A DNA stretch of 64,000 nt, from NCBI RefSeq assembly GCF_004379255.2, contig NC_056045.1, forward strand, positions 12,923,593 to 12,987,592, read 5' to 3'. The translations under genes were made by a program, and so were the position numbers. Below, one piece after another: positions 11,861 through 23,323 of the stretch; position 1 is the stretch's first letter; the number at the start of each line of letters is the position of its first letter. The notes under the pieces were generated by a model. That model was not told the origin of the DNA and ran no database searches. It saw only the letters and a program-made list of their open reading frames with translations. Source of the DNA: Salvia splendens. Taxonomy: Eukaryota > Streptophyta > Magnoliopsida > Lamiales > Lamiaceae.

Positions 11861-13533
11861 GTCGCACCTCCTTGTTCATCTTTCGCAAGCCGAAACTGGT
11901 AACGTCGCTCTAAGAACTGTGGATTCCATGCTGAGATTCTTCATGTCATTGCCGCTAATAATGATAGTCGGAATCCATATCTTCATAAAATCCTTTGCAT
12001 ATCATAATGACTATCCTCGTTGGACATTGTTATCATCCTCGTGCTCCTTACAAGGGTATGAAGATCATCTCCCTCGTGCTTCCACTTACGCAAGATTAAA
12101 CTATACTATTTTAAATCGCGAGTATGATCGCCCGTCGTTGCATGAAAATATCTCTTATCATCGGTTCTTCTTGTCTCACACCTTGACTTAAGCGTTTGCC
12201 TAAACTCTCATATTCTCGTACGTTTCATTGCTCGGAAAAGCAATTGTTAAGTTTTCAACTTAGAACTACGATTCGCGCGGTCAACTAGGCTTATATTTTA
12301 GGTACTCTAAGTTCACAACACAAATCATCATCTCATAGATCATCATCTACTTCAGTTTACGTCATTCATACCTCAAGATAAACACACCACATTTTCACAT
12401 CCCATAGCAAAACACTTTCGAACTTCACATTATATTCAAAATTTTTGAAACAAAATTTCTTTACACTTTCACACTTTCCAAATTTTTTTTTTCCACATCT
12501 CAATTTTAAGGTAAAAGTTTTGACTCAAACTGAAACGTACTTTCGCATCAACTTTCATCACTCTTATAAAACACTCCATAGAATGACGCATCATACTTCG
12601 CACCTCATAACATACATAACATCACACTTCCATGGCTCAATTTTTCAAATGAAAAGGTAATTTTAATTTTTTTTTTAAACAATTCATAAACACAACATTT
12701 TCCATTGATCAATTAATTTTCCCAAAAGAAAGAACTTTTCACAACATAAACATTTTTCCTCAATCAAACTCCACTAGAACAACTAGTCATTAATATTACA
12801 AAACATCAACCACAAAATCATTTTTCCATTTTTCTCTTTTACATATCAAACCATGCAAATCTTTCAAAACTCATAACACATTTGTATTCCAAACAAAACA
12901 CTCATGCACTTCACATATACGTTTGAAACAACATTTTTTTTAAATTGTTTTTTTTTTCTCAAAACAACTCATCAACCTTCATCCTTCATGTAAAACACTC
13001 CATCATCCTATGCTCATATGCTTTTGTCATATCACTTACACACACATAACACATACATAGGTCATCATGCCAATCTTGCTCATATCTCACATACTCATAC
13101 CATACCAATATCATGTTCGTACATACAACACGTGCTTAAATTATATTGTCATATTCCACATATTCATACTATCACGATATTGTATTCACATTATACACGT
13201 GTTTAGATCATCATGCCAATCATGCTCACATTCAACTTCTTTATGTCATCACATCATTTATTCACGAATTTCAATCATGAAAATCACATCATCACGTAAT
13301 TACTTGCTCATGCATTCTTTTGCCCAAAACATCCTCATCATATCGTCAATTTTATACATCGTTCACACATTTCATCAACAACTTAAAACATACCATACTT
13401 TCCTTGGTTGAGCTTGATGCTTTGGATGTTGAGCCTTCGTGACACTTCTAGTCAAAAAGGGTTCACTAACTTAGACTCAAAGTGAAAGAAGACTCTCGGA
13501 CCAGAGCGAAAGAACAAAGCTCTGATACCACTC
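11861..13533 (-). other. Leader/gag-side non-coding segment attached to LTR-B
   Basis: Pyrimidine-rich on the plus strand, with no convincing frame. It is homologous to 16620-17902 (both share ggattccatgctgagattc or ggattccaagttgagattc) and, in reverse complement, to GYP3 at about 48830-50390. It is the region next to the primer site in this element group. Confidence 0.6.
13519..13530 (-). other. Primer binding site next to LTR-B
   Basis: Reverse complement reads TGGTATCAGAGC, the usual plant primer site complementary to initiator tRNA-Met, three bases inside the LTR end at 13534. Confidence 0.88.
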
Positions 13534-14000
13534 TGTCACGACCGCCCATACTAGGGGTACCACAAACGCGGCGATCGTGACCGACATGCATGGATAACGT
13601 TTTTAAAAGAAAATCCTAATTAACTTAAAGGAAGAAAGACATTTTAGTTTAAAGAAGTTTAAGGTTAAAATTTTACTATCACTTAGAAAAGGCTTATAAT
13701 AAATACTTTTAAAAGAAAAATACGGAGAAAATAACTTAAAGAAAACCAATTAACTTCTAAAGTAGACCATTTAATTTAATTCACGAGAACACCATTTTCA
13801 AAAGATAACGTAATTACTTGGTGAAAACCTAACACAACCATACATGTTCAACCACAGTACGAAAAGATTAAAGTCTTGAGACATAGTTTAAAATATAGCA
13901 GCAGAAAATAAGGTTTAAAGAGAGTCAAGGATCACGCCTATGTATGAAGACACAACGCGTCCTAAGGCTAGCTCAACATCCTTCGCAACATCCTGCTCAA

Positions 14001-14050
14001 CCTGCAAAATTTTAAAAGAAATTGCAGGGCTGAGTACTTGTTGTACTCAA
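14001..14050 (-). promoter_or_regulatory. Double-hairpin module, LTR-B
   Basis: Element strand: TGAGTAC with GTACTCA, then CCTGCAA with TTGCAGG. The seventh pair of the second stem is A-U, where GYP1 and GYP2 have U-G. This is one of the paired changes supporting a real stem. Confidence 0.68.
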
Positions 14051-14830
14051 TGGGCTCATGCCGAAAACATTTTATATAGTTATGTCATCCATATCAGTGA
14101 TCTCGAGTTTTTATATGAGATTAAGAAATTACCACGAGAACACAAAAAGATTTCATAGACTGGCCAGTCAAATAATCTCCCCACTTTCTCAACAATCCAT
14201 CAATCACAATCATCATTCCATGTGCGACGAAAGTGTGGCCACACTATTCGCCCACGAGACCGGCCGACTAGCAAGGACGGCTCACGATCCCACCAGTGTA
14301 CACAGCCTGATAGGGTTTGCGGCCCTACTCAGACCCGAATTCGTTTCACAACACAGCCATATAGCCTAACGGAGTAAACTCAGACGAACTAGGCATCAGG
14401 CACACAATCTCAATCAAAACAAACCATGGTATGACATAACAAGTTAAACCACCCTTATAACGCCACATAGTATTTTCGGAAAAATAAAGAGATTTGAAAA
14501 GAAAGCCCACCTCGTTCGCTTATCAATTCACAATCCAACTTATGGCAACTCTCGTTCCTCGAGTTCACGAATACACAATCACCCTTGTCAACGACAACAC
14601 AAGTCAGCCTTCCACAAAAATCATACTACTATGCATGTCCTATCGTTTCTCTCTCATCGTTTTTCTCAATTAACCCAACCCAAAGTTCGTCACAAAGACG
14701 GAAAAACACACCGTAATATATTTCAACTTATCACCCGTGATCACATCATTAGGCACGTTCCTTGGACATACATACATCATATAATACTTTTAAACTTGAA
14801 AATAAGTGTCATTTTATCAAGGCAGAAAAC

Positions 14831-15390
14831 TGGCAGAACTGCGCGACCGTTTTGTAAAAATCACCATAAATTCACCCGACCTCAAAAGATGCTAAATTTT
14901 GGTAACAATACAGAGGACACATTCAAGTTCATCCATGAAAATTTTCACACTGAAATCACGTCATTTAGTCAGTCATATCATATATTGAACTCTCTGGTCG
15001 GAACATACAATTTCTGACAGTATTGCGCAGTTCATTTGAGAAATTCACCATAAATTCATACGATGCCCAAAAAGGCTGAAAATTTAACACAACACAGAAG
15101 ACACTTCGGTTTTCATATAGTTCAAGAATCACATCGATCGGAGGTCATTTGGTCAGTCAAACAGAAAACGAAACATTCATGGCGAGAACTCACGTTTCTG
15201 GCAGATTTGCGCAGTCAACTTCAAAAATTTATTAAAAATTCATTTTTCGATAAAACGGCCTGAAATTCACACGAGACACAGAAAACACCTTGAAGTTTAC
15301 TCAGTAAAAGTTTCGTAGCAAAATTCGTTCGTTTGATGGGTCGAATACAGATCATAAGTCACTGGTCGTGCATCACAGATTTCTGGTTCA
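14831..15390 (-). repeat. About 184-bp tandem subrepeats in LTR-B
   Basis: Anchor tggcagaactgcgc at 14831 recurs in diverged form at 15015 and 15199, with a faint further copy near 15383. The spacing is 184 bp each time. Matching arrays occur in LTR-B2 and GYP3. Confidence 0.7.
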
Positions 15391-16619
15391 AATTCGAAAA
15401 TAGGGTTTTTAAAACTTCCACAACACAACCACCGATTTTCCATGCTCGAAAACACCAAATCATGCTTACACGTTCCTCATACACAATTTGCATACAACTC
15501 ATATTATTCACCAATTAATTCAAATTCAACTTCACATGAATTCAATAAAAAAAACACATAACTATCAAAGTTCTTATGAAATCACACTTTCCCACGATTA
15601 AATTTTCGATCTATCAATCCTACACCCTCTATATGCATGTAGGATTCAAGAATGAAGTTTCAACGAAGAAGATGAGAAGAAAGACTTAGTTATACCTTCT
15701 TGAATCAAGAAAACAAACGGTAGAAACAAACGTTGACACGATTCACCGGAAATTTTTGAAAAATCCACTCCAATTGAAGCAAGAACAATGGTGGAGGAAG
15801 TTTTTGGAGAGGATGTGGAGAGGGGGAGGAGAGGCACGAAATTTTATGAGGGAGGTGGGGGCTAGGGTTTAGTTTAGGTGATTATATAGTCCTAGGTTTA
15901 ATCCCATTAATTAATTAATTGTGGAGGAATAAAACAGAGGCCAATAAAATAAAATCCCACAATTAAAAGGAAGACAAGTATTTCGAAAATTATGGATATA
16001 AATTCAATAAGGAAATTATTTAGTATTTACTTGGAGATAAATAGATTCACAATTTAGGAAATAAAACGATGTATATTCCATAAACAAGGGAACAAAATAA
16101 ATTAAATCTCCAAGTAGGAAATAAAAGGAGGGGGCGAAAATTAGTAGGGTGCACAAGGAAATTATTTAAATCCTCAATTAAATAATAATAGGGTTTAAAT
16201 TTGGTAATTTCTTTATAGGAAAATACTCCCATAAAATAGGTAACAATTAAATAAATTTCCACAAGGAAATTATTCAACTCTTAATTTAATTGGGGTGAGG
16301 GAATAAAATGTGACAAGATTTAATTGGATTTAATTTGGATAAATATCCCAAAACAATTAATAAAATCCAAGAAAGAGAATATAGTTTCCAATAATTGGAG
16401 GGGGCCGAAATAGCCACTTTATTTGGCTAGAACAAAATGCATGATTTACTTAATTAATCACCCACATTGAATAATATAAATAACACTTTATTCCAAATCA
16501 CTCATGACAATTTATTCCACATAGTCAACTCAATCAAGTAGGAACAATTAAATTTCATAAATGAAATTTCCAATCGACATATTAAAATAAAAGTATTTTT
16601 TTTTTTTTGGGATGTTACA

Positions 16620-17902
16620 CACTCCCTCGCTCGTCTTTCTAAGGCCAAACGTGGTAACATCGTTCTGAGAAACCGTGGATTCCAAGTTGAGATTCATCGT
16701 GTCATTACAACTAATAACAGTAGTCGAAAGCCATATCTTCATAATATTCTTGGCATGTTATAAACGTGCTTCCCGTAAACATTTTAATCATCGTGCTTCT
16801 TTGCCCGCTATAAAGGTCGTCTATCGTGTCGCCACTTTTAACAAAATTACGCAAGATAATGCTATATTGATTGCATCACGAGTATGATCTCTTGTCGTTG
16901 CACAGCTACATCACTTAGCATCAGTTCTTCTTGTCTCGCACCTTTTTCGTGTTTGAAGCTTCATTTCATCTTCTCTATCCTCATCTTCTTGAAATCTTCC
17001 TCGCATTTTTTCCTTATCGTTCACGAAAAAAACGATAGAAAATAGTAAAATGGTTCACACACTAAGCTTGCTCTAACGTTTCGCGTCATTCCAAAGAAAT
17101 AACAAAAGTTCCATGGTCCACCGACCTCCATTCGCATTCTCGCTCTCCTTGCCTCGTCGTGCCTTGACACATTAGGGATTCACCCCACACTTTCAGATTC
17201 TCGTTGGTTTTCATCGCTCGGGAAAGCGATGGATAAATTGTCAACTTACAACTATAGTTCGCGCACGTTTCATCTAGCTTAGTCTTAGGCACTCTAAGCA
17301 CAACACATTTCACCACCTCATAGATCAACAAATATCACATTTAAAGTCATTCATACCTCAAATAACAAGTATAATGCATAACATTTCGCTTCCCAGAACC
17401 CAGTGCTTTCACATTTCACATCTACTTTCAAAACAACCATTTTCTTCAAAACTCACACTTTTCTCAAATATTTCAACATCTCACTTTCAACTTTGAGGTA
17501 CAAGTTTTGAATCAAAACTCAATATATACTTGAACATCAACTTTCATCTTTCATATAAAAACAAACAATCCATCGTCCCTCATCAAAACTCGTTCTTTTC
17601 TCAACATTAGCAAATACTCTTCTCGAAATCAATCTCTCACGGAAAGATTCTACTTCTTCCTTCTTATAAAACTTTTCTCCTTTTTCTTTCTCAAAAATTT
17701 TCTCGTCTTTCTTTCTCCAAAACTTTCTCATGAAAATTTTCACATAAAAAAAAAATAATACATCTTTCTTGGTTGAGCGTGGCGAAGCGGGATGTTGAGC
17801 CTTCCAAATTTAACCTTATTTTAGTCTAGCGAATCGAATCTAGACTAAGACTGAAAAAAGACTCTCGGACCAGAGCGAAAGAACAAAGCTCTGATATCAC
17901 TC
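16620..17902 (-). other. GYP1 leader and primer binding site
   Basis: Region inside the GYP1 5' LTR. Reverse complement of 17888-17899 is TGATATCAGAGC, the tRNA-Met primer site with one mismatch. The remainder has no gene and matches 11861-13533. A gag gene is not recognisable. Confidence 0.75.
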
Positions 17903-20465
17903 TGTCACGACCGCGCTTCCTAAGGATAGAAAACACGGGGAATCGTGACTAGTGGGGGAATTAAGAAGCGGGGAAGAAAGGGAAACAATCAAAGAAGTAC
18001 GACATATCGGTCGAAATACGAAATTTCATTTATCAACAGGGTTCCAAATCCCGAACGTACATAACGTGAATGATATAGTTTGACAATTCAAAGGAAATCA
18101 AAGAAATTCCTAAACTTGGCATAGCGGAAGCATTTGAGAGTTAGCTACTACTATGTATGAAGACACAATAGCAACCGGATCATTTATTGAATACTGCCTC
18201 TGTCCAATGCTCAACATCCTCCGTCCCCCGTCCACACTCAACCTGCACATAGGGAAAACATATGCAGGAGCTGAGTACTTGATGCACTCAGTGAACTCAT
18301 GCCCGGAATACATTCATCGTTAAGATATATCAAGCCATCATTGAGTGAAACTCGGGTTTTACTTTAAAAGGCCGAGAAACACTAAATCATTCCTTAAAAA
18401 GGTGCATGAGCATGCAAACATCATCATCATCATCCCTCATCATGTACCATATCTGAACCATCATGTGAAACGAGAATGTGGCCACAAACTCGATCACTGG
18501 ACCGGCCGACCACAAAGGACGGCTCACGATCCCCATCAGTGCACTAGTCTGAGTAGGGACTCACTCCCTAGTCAGACCCGAATTCGTTAACCATCAAAGT
18601 CTAGTAGGACATTATCCTAGTAGACAATCAGATAGGCAATTCAAAACATAAAATACGGCATGACATACTATTTTAACCGCCCTTATCTCACCATAACATA
18701 TCATTTCAAATAAAAGAGTTTAAGTAATAAAGCCCACCTCAAACGCTTCGGATTTCCGTAAATTCCTCGTTCCGACTTTTAGCGTGAGTGCGAACCACCT
18801 TTTCGGAAAATACATAAGATTCATATCAATCTCGGTAACGAATACATTTTAGAATGCATGCACTCTAATTAAAGTCTTTTATTTCGTTTTCTCAGTTTTC
18901 GTGCAGTTTCGATTATTCGGCGGCCGCCCAAGGCGTCGCGTGCGATGCCGGTCGGCCGCTTACGCTCGTTCTTTTCCTCCGTTGGCTCCTTGTATTTTCC
19001 ACGACGTCGGAATAACTTTCCAAATCATTTAAGTGCACAATTAAATTTTTTTCGCAATTATTTTCCTTCGCAATTATTTTATTTCGGACTTGGGATTATT
19101 CTGAAAATTACTTAAATACCTTCCCATCGGGCAAACTTCTTTCTTTAAACACAAGCACAAGCCCAAGCTTAAATTAAATCCCCCAAAAATATATGAGGCC
19201 CAAATCTTTTAAAACGAAAGAGGCCCAATACTCCCATCCACCACATTCTCTCGGTCAACTCTCTCCCTCATCCTCTCTCTCTTTTCTTCTCTCTCTTTTC
19301 TTCCTCTCTTTCTTTCTCTCTTTCTTTCTCACCGAAATCGGTCGCCTGCCACCGCCGCTGCCACTATCTTCACCTCTGTCGGACACCACCGCTGCTGTCC
19401 CGTCGGCGAGGAATCGACGTTCACTGCAGCTGCCGTCGCCGCTTCTGTTTGCGGCCGCCATCGCTGCTGTACCGTCGCCGCCGTGGTGCTGCTGGAGTCG
19501 CCGGACAGCGCAGCTGCTGTCGCCGGCTCCCCCCCTTCCGCCAGCCGCCGCTGCCACTGGAGTCGTCGGAAACGCCGCTGCCATTATTGCCGGCAGCTTC
19601 CTCCTCCCCGAAACCACTCCGAACCCGCCCGGTAACATCCCAAAAAGACCCGCAAGGTGTATTTTTATTACAAAGTTAAGTTCTTTCATAGCGTCGACTA
19701 CTTACCGCGATCGTTCGGTTGGTTCTACGTCGGTTTCTACTTAACTCGGTTATGGAGGATAATCAAAGCTATATGCATGTAAAGCTTAAAACAACTCATG
19801 CTTAATGATAGGAATGGATTATACCTCCAAGAAGAAATGGTTGGACTTGATGGTGAATGGACAAAGATGTGAAAACTTCCCCTCTCGCTTCCTCTCTCGG
19901 CTTCTCTCTCTCGCCACTTCTCCTCCTCTCTTCTCTTTTTTCCTTGCAAAGTGAAAGTGAGGGGGTGGCTTTTGGGGTGTGGGTATTGATGGGGAAGTGG
20001 GGAGGTAAAAAGAAAACCGTCGATCATGGGGGAAAGAAAACCGTCGGTCATGGGGGAGAAAGAAGAAGGAGAAAGAAGGAAAAGGAAGAAAAAGGCTTGG
20101 GCTTAAATCAATTAAATTCATGCTTGGGCTTGCATGTAGAATTATTTCCTAATGGGCTAAAGAGAAATACAAGCCCAACATAAAAGGGTGATTAGAAAAA
20201 CAAGTTGTTCATTTTTAATTGGCTTCAAATTTATTTTGGAGAAACCAAAATAAATTCATACTTTTTATATATTTTTTTTTCGTATTTTCCCTCGTAAATT
20301 AAAAAAAATTCACGGGAACTTTACTAAATTTCGTTATCTTGTCTTCACAACAATTAAAAATGCCCAACGAAAAAACTATAATATTTGGTGTTGTTCCAAA
20401 TATGATTCCTTCGACCGTTCCTCGATTTACGTGCGTCATCTTCCATAAAAAGTACGGGCGTTACA
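17903..20465 (-). repeat. GYP1 5' LTR (right copy)
   Basis: 2563 bp, paired with 6130-8697 at about 1% divergence by eye. It carries the double-hairpin module at 18242-18291. It has about 33 bp near 19618-19650 that the left copy lacks. It ends cgttaca, followed by the tcgct duplication at 20466-20470. Confidence 0.92.
18242..18291 (-). promoter_or_regulatory. Double-hairpin module, GYP1 right LTR
   Basis: Same stems as at 6469-6518. One base differs, between the two stems (gcaggagctg against gcaggggctg), leaving both stems unchanged. Confidence 0.68.
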
Positions 20466-20470
20466 TCGCT
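20466..20470. repeat. Right 5-bp target-site duplication of GYP1 (tcgct)
   Basis: Matches 6125-6129. LINE-A1 ORF2 resumes at 20471. Confidence 0.93.
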
Positions 20471-22590
20471 GGATAAGCTTATTCTGGGAGAAAAGAAATG
20501 ACATATAAGGCCTCCCGGCGTTGCATGGAGATCAGCTACCTTGCTTATGCCGATGATATCATAATATTCACCCAAGCGGCGACGACTCCTTTGTGAAGGC
20601 TCAGAGCTTGTCTAGACGAATATGAGCACTCCTCTGGGCAGCAAATTAACCTCTCAAAGAGTAATTTTTACATTGCCGAAAAACATGAAGGAAGTGAAAC
20701 ACTGATTCAGACCGAAGGGGGCTTCACCCGAGGTACCTTCCCTTTCCTCTATTTGGGGGTTCCTATTTACCGAGGTGTCAAGCGGACATATATGTTTATG
20801 TTCCTTCGGGAAAAGATTGCGGCCAGAATTTCAGGCTGGGCGCACCGACATCTCTCTTTTGGAGGACGGCTTACGCTAATAAAAAGTACCCTCGAGGCGG
20901 TTCCACTTCACATCTTCCAAGCCATTGAACCAACAGCCGGCGCCCTCAAGCAACTGGACCAACAATTGGCTCGGTTCTTTTGGGGTGCTACGAGTGAAAA
21001 GAAAAGAACACATTGGATCGGGTGGGACCAGATTTGCCTCCCGACCGAGGAGGGGGGCTCGGTGTCCGCAAATTCAGGGAGGTACTCCGGGCTTTCAACA
21101 TTAAATTGTGGTGGCGTTTCCGAGAGCAAAGTTCTCTTTGGGCAAAATACATGAATGTCAAATACTGCACCAACACATCTCCACTTGCGGCTAAACCTTC
21201 GGGAAGGAATAGCCCGACTTTGAAGAGGCTCTTGAAAGTGAGGGATCAAGCCCACCCGCATATTAAATGGGTGGTGGGGCACGGAGAGATATATTTTTGG
21301 GATGGTTTTTGGTTGGGAAATGCCGCCCTTAGGGGGTCTTGCATTGATGAAAGGGGAGCTTCATCTACTATGATCTCAGATTTCGTTAGGGATGGGGCTT
21401 GGGATGAGGCCAAACTCCGACTACTTCAGGACCAAGCCGGCTTCCCGCCCCACGTGATCACAAAAATCCTTGACACTCCAATTGTCCCGGGGGAGCCAGA
21501 CGCGCCAAGATGGAATCTCTCTCAGCTAGTAGAGTTCTCACTTGCTATGACATGGGAGACCGTTCGCTTGCAAAAGCCGATAATCCCAGTCCTCGATGAC
21601 ATCTGGAAGGCCGGCCTCACCAAGTCCAATGCCATTTTTAATTGGCTGCTCCTGTCGAACAAGATTCCAGTAGATTCGAACCTCCAATGGAGGAAGATTG
21701 AGTTGGCATCCAAATGCCAATGTTGCCCTCGAAGACCTAACACGGAATCTCTCAAACATTTGTTTATACAAGGACAAGGGGCAACCGGTATTTGGAGGGA
21801 GTTCGATAGTTGGTTCGAGGGCTCCTCTCCCTCCCTCCGAATCAATGATACAATTCCAGAGAGACTTGGAGGGTGGTCACAAAGAATCCAACAACGGGGT
21901 AGGAAACACATTAGTCGCATCATGTCGTACCTCATTTTCTGGTTCATTTGGGCAGAGCGAAATAGGAGCCGGCACGAACAGATCACCTTCAAACCTTGTA
22001 ATGTGGTGTGGCCAGTTCAAATGTACATCCGGAATAGCATGGCCAATGGGAGTCTTAAGGCTAAGGATTGGAAAGTTGCAAACCTTAAGATGAGCATACC
22101 GAGTCATACTGAGCTAAGAACGCCGAGGCCGCTTGCCATGCAAGTCAAATGGCATCCCCCGAAACAGCCTTGGGTCAAGATTAACATGGATGGAGCTTTT
22201 ATGCCGGAAACGGAGAAGTCTGGAGGGGGTGGTGTCGTTCGGGACCACACTGGAAAACTAATTGCTGCTTTCACTATACCTCTTGCCACTCACTCAGCCT
22301 TGGAGGCCGAGCTCATGGCCATGTACCATGGAATGACCTTGGCCAAAGAGTTCGGGCAGGCCATGCGGCTCTGCACATACTTGCCGAGCCATGGCTCGTC
22401 TTGTCATACTCAAGTTGAATCTCAACATCCGAGTCACTTTCATCCACAGAGAAGGAAACAAAGCCGCGGACCTACTGGCCAAAATGGGCCTCGACCACAC
22501 CAGCTACATCCGCATGACAACACTGACTGCCCCTAGATTGCTAAAGGCCAAGACCGCTTGGACGAGATGGGAATACCCAATATCCGAGTG
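20471..22590 (+). pseudogene. LINE-A1 ORF2, 3' part: RT end, zf-RVT, RNase H, broken
   Basis: Continuation of the ORF2 split by GYP1. The RT palm motif AYADDIIIF lies at about 20543-20570, with both catalytic Asp kept. A TGA replaces an Arg codon near 20594 (CGA in relatives). RT thumb and connection follow (FLYLGVPIYRGVKRT, AHRHLSFGGRLTLIKST). A frameshift near 21055 moves to a long frame running to about 22370 (NIKLWWRFREQSSLWAKYM, FWDGFWLGN). The Cys-rich zf-RVT (ELASKCQCCPRRP) is at about 21700 and RNase H begins at VKINMDGAF, near 22175. A second frameshift near 22370 separates the RNase H end, FIHREGNKAADLLAKMGLD (22436-22490). RNase H in plant L1 elements would remove the RNA strand after copying. 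The final stop is at 22589. Confidence 0.88.
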
Positions 22591-22864
22591 AGGAATGATG
22601 ACTCCGAGTAGCTCACGGACCGCGGAAGGTCCTACCGATCCCGACCTAATGGACACTATAGAGTATGATGGTGTCGAGCCATCCACCGACTTGTCCCCCT
22701 CCTACTCTTGTGGTGTATTTGTTCTAGTGTTTTTGTACATCCTTTTGACAGCTTAGACATTGATTGATCGAATCTTTTGTAACTTTTGATTGTAATCATT
22801 TTGGTTTGCAATATAGGGATGAGGGACCCACGAACCCTCCACCGTGAAGGTGTTTAATTAAAAA
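22591..22864 (+). other. LINE-A1 3' UTR and A-rich tail
   Basis: It ends with the block gggacccacgaaccctccac, then a small stem (CACC, loop gtgaa, GGTG at 22840-22852), tttaatt and a short A run. The same end occurs in LINE-A2 and LINE-A3. Confidence 0.82.
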
Positions 22865-22882
22865 AAACATACATGATTCATG
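22865..22882. repeat. Right target-site duplication of LINE-A1
   Basis: Matches 534-551 with two mismatches and overlaps the end of the A tail. LINE-B coding sequence resumes after it. Confidence 0.88.
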
Positions 22883-23029
22883 AGCTTATCTGGGGGAAAT
22901 GCATTGGACTGTCAATTTCCATGTTCCTCTGGCGTCTCTTGGCTAATAGAATCCCGGTGGATACGAAGATGCAATGGAGGGGGGTTAATTTAGCTTCAAA
23001 ATGCAGGTGCTGCGTGAAGCCTCAAGTAG
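22883..23029 (+). pseudogene. LINE-B ORF2 fragment 2 (zf-RVT domain)
   Basis: Resumes LINE-B after LINE-A1: SISMFLWRLLANRIPVDTKM, then NLASKCRCCVKPQ, the Cys-rich zinc-binding stretch following RT in L1 ORF2. It is cut by LINE-A2 after the 13-bp target aagcctcaagtag (23017-23029), which recurs at 33523-33535. The reading CVKPQV then continues into LHLFVNGEAARSVWQHF at 33542, proving the pieces were contiguous. A related 27-bp sequence (tagcttcaaaatgca...) occurs on both sides of the junction, at 22990 and 23028. Confidence 0.87.
23017..23029. repeat. Left target-site duplication of LINE-A2
   Basis: aagcctcaagtag, an exact match to 33523-33535 after the LINE-A2 tail. Confidence 0.9.
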
Positions 23030-23323
23030 CTTCAAAATGCAAGTGCTGTGTGAATCTTATGCACCACCCTATTGAATTTTGTTCTAGAGTGAGAAGCTCC
23101 TCCTTCTCTCTAAAAACACCACCCTATTGACACACCTTGACTTTCCACCGCCGGTCACTCCACGGCTTTTCACTCTCCACCACTCTCGACAACATCCTAA
23201 CTTTCTCAAACACCCACACCACTCCTACCCCTCCCGATGGTCTTGACAAGCGTGCCCACCAGTCGTCGTTACTCCTCCGGTTTCAAGCTCAGACGTACCA
23301 AGCTCTAGACCTCCGTCCTTGGT
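23030..23323 (+). other. LINE-A2 5' leader
   Basis: Begins with a near copy of the target sequence (cttcaaaatgcaagtgctgt), then a C-rich leader like that of LINE-A1. No gene seen. Confidence 0.55.

Larger units (their letters stand above)
13534..16619 (-). repeat. LTR-B, unpaired gypsy LTR inside GYP1
   Basis: 3086 bp with TG...CA ends (tgtcacgacc to gggatgttaca). The internal side is marked by the primer site at 13519-13530. No second LTR-B copy is present in GYP1, but a partial copy (LTR-B2) lies at 34734-35443 plus 44878-45822 on the plus strand. It contains the double-hairpin module (14001-14050) and about three 184-bp subrepeats (14831-15390). It is clearly different from the GYP1 LTRs, so it comes from another subfamily. 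Confidence 0.87.
6130..20465 (-). mobile_element. GYP1, degenerate Ty3/gypsy LTR retrotransposon with internal foreign LTR
   Basis: LTR element of 14.3 kb inserted in LINE-A1 ORF2. The ends are tgtcacgacc...cgttaca, flanked by tcgct duplications. It reads right to left: 5' LTR 17903-20465, primer site 17888-17899, leader 16620-17887, LTR-B 13534-16619, a second leader-type segment 11861-13533, pol remnant 9646-10957, polypurine tract 8698-8710 and 3' LTR 6130-8697. I counted about 25-30 substitutions between the LTRs by eye (roughly 1%). RT and protease remnants resemble GYP3 closely, placing it with chromovirus-like (Tekay/Del-type) gypsy elements by inference. Gag and integrase are not recognisable, so it is inactive. 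Confidence 0.92.
552..22864 (+). mobile_element. LINE-A1, near full-length L1-type retrotransposon split by GYP1
   Basis: Non-LTR retrotransposon with 5' leader (552-870), ORF1 (871-3407), ORF2 (3430-6129 and 20471-22590), 3' UTR and a short A-rich tail ending 22864. It is bounded by an 18-bp target-site duplication (534-551 and 22865-22882). The 14.3 kb GYP1 element interrupts ORF2 inside the RT domain and carries its own 5-bp duplication. Removing GYP1 and the 908-bp tandem duplication leaves roughly 7 kb, a normal size for plant L1 elements. Both ORFs have stops and frameshifts, and the endonuclease has lost its N-terminus, so the copy is inactive. Confidence 0.9.

Noticed and set aside
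14831..15390. 184-bp repeats considered as centromeric satellite
   Set aside because: Only about three diverged copies, confined within an LTR; no long array.
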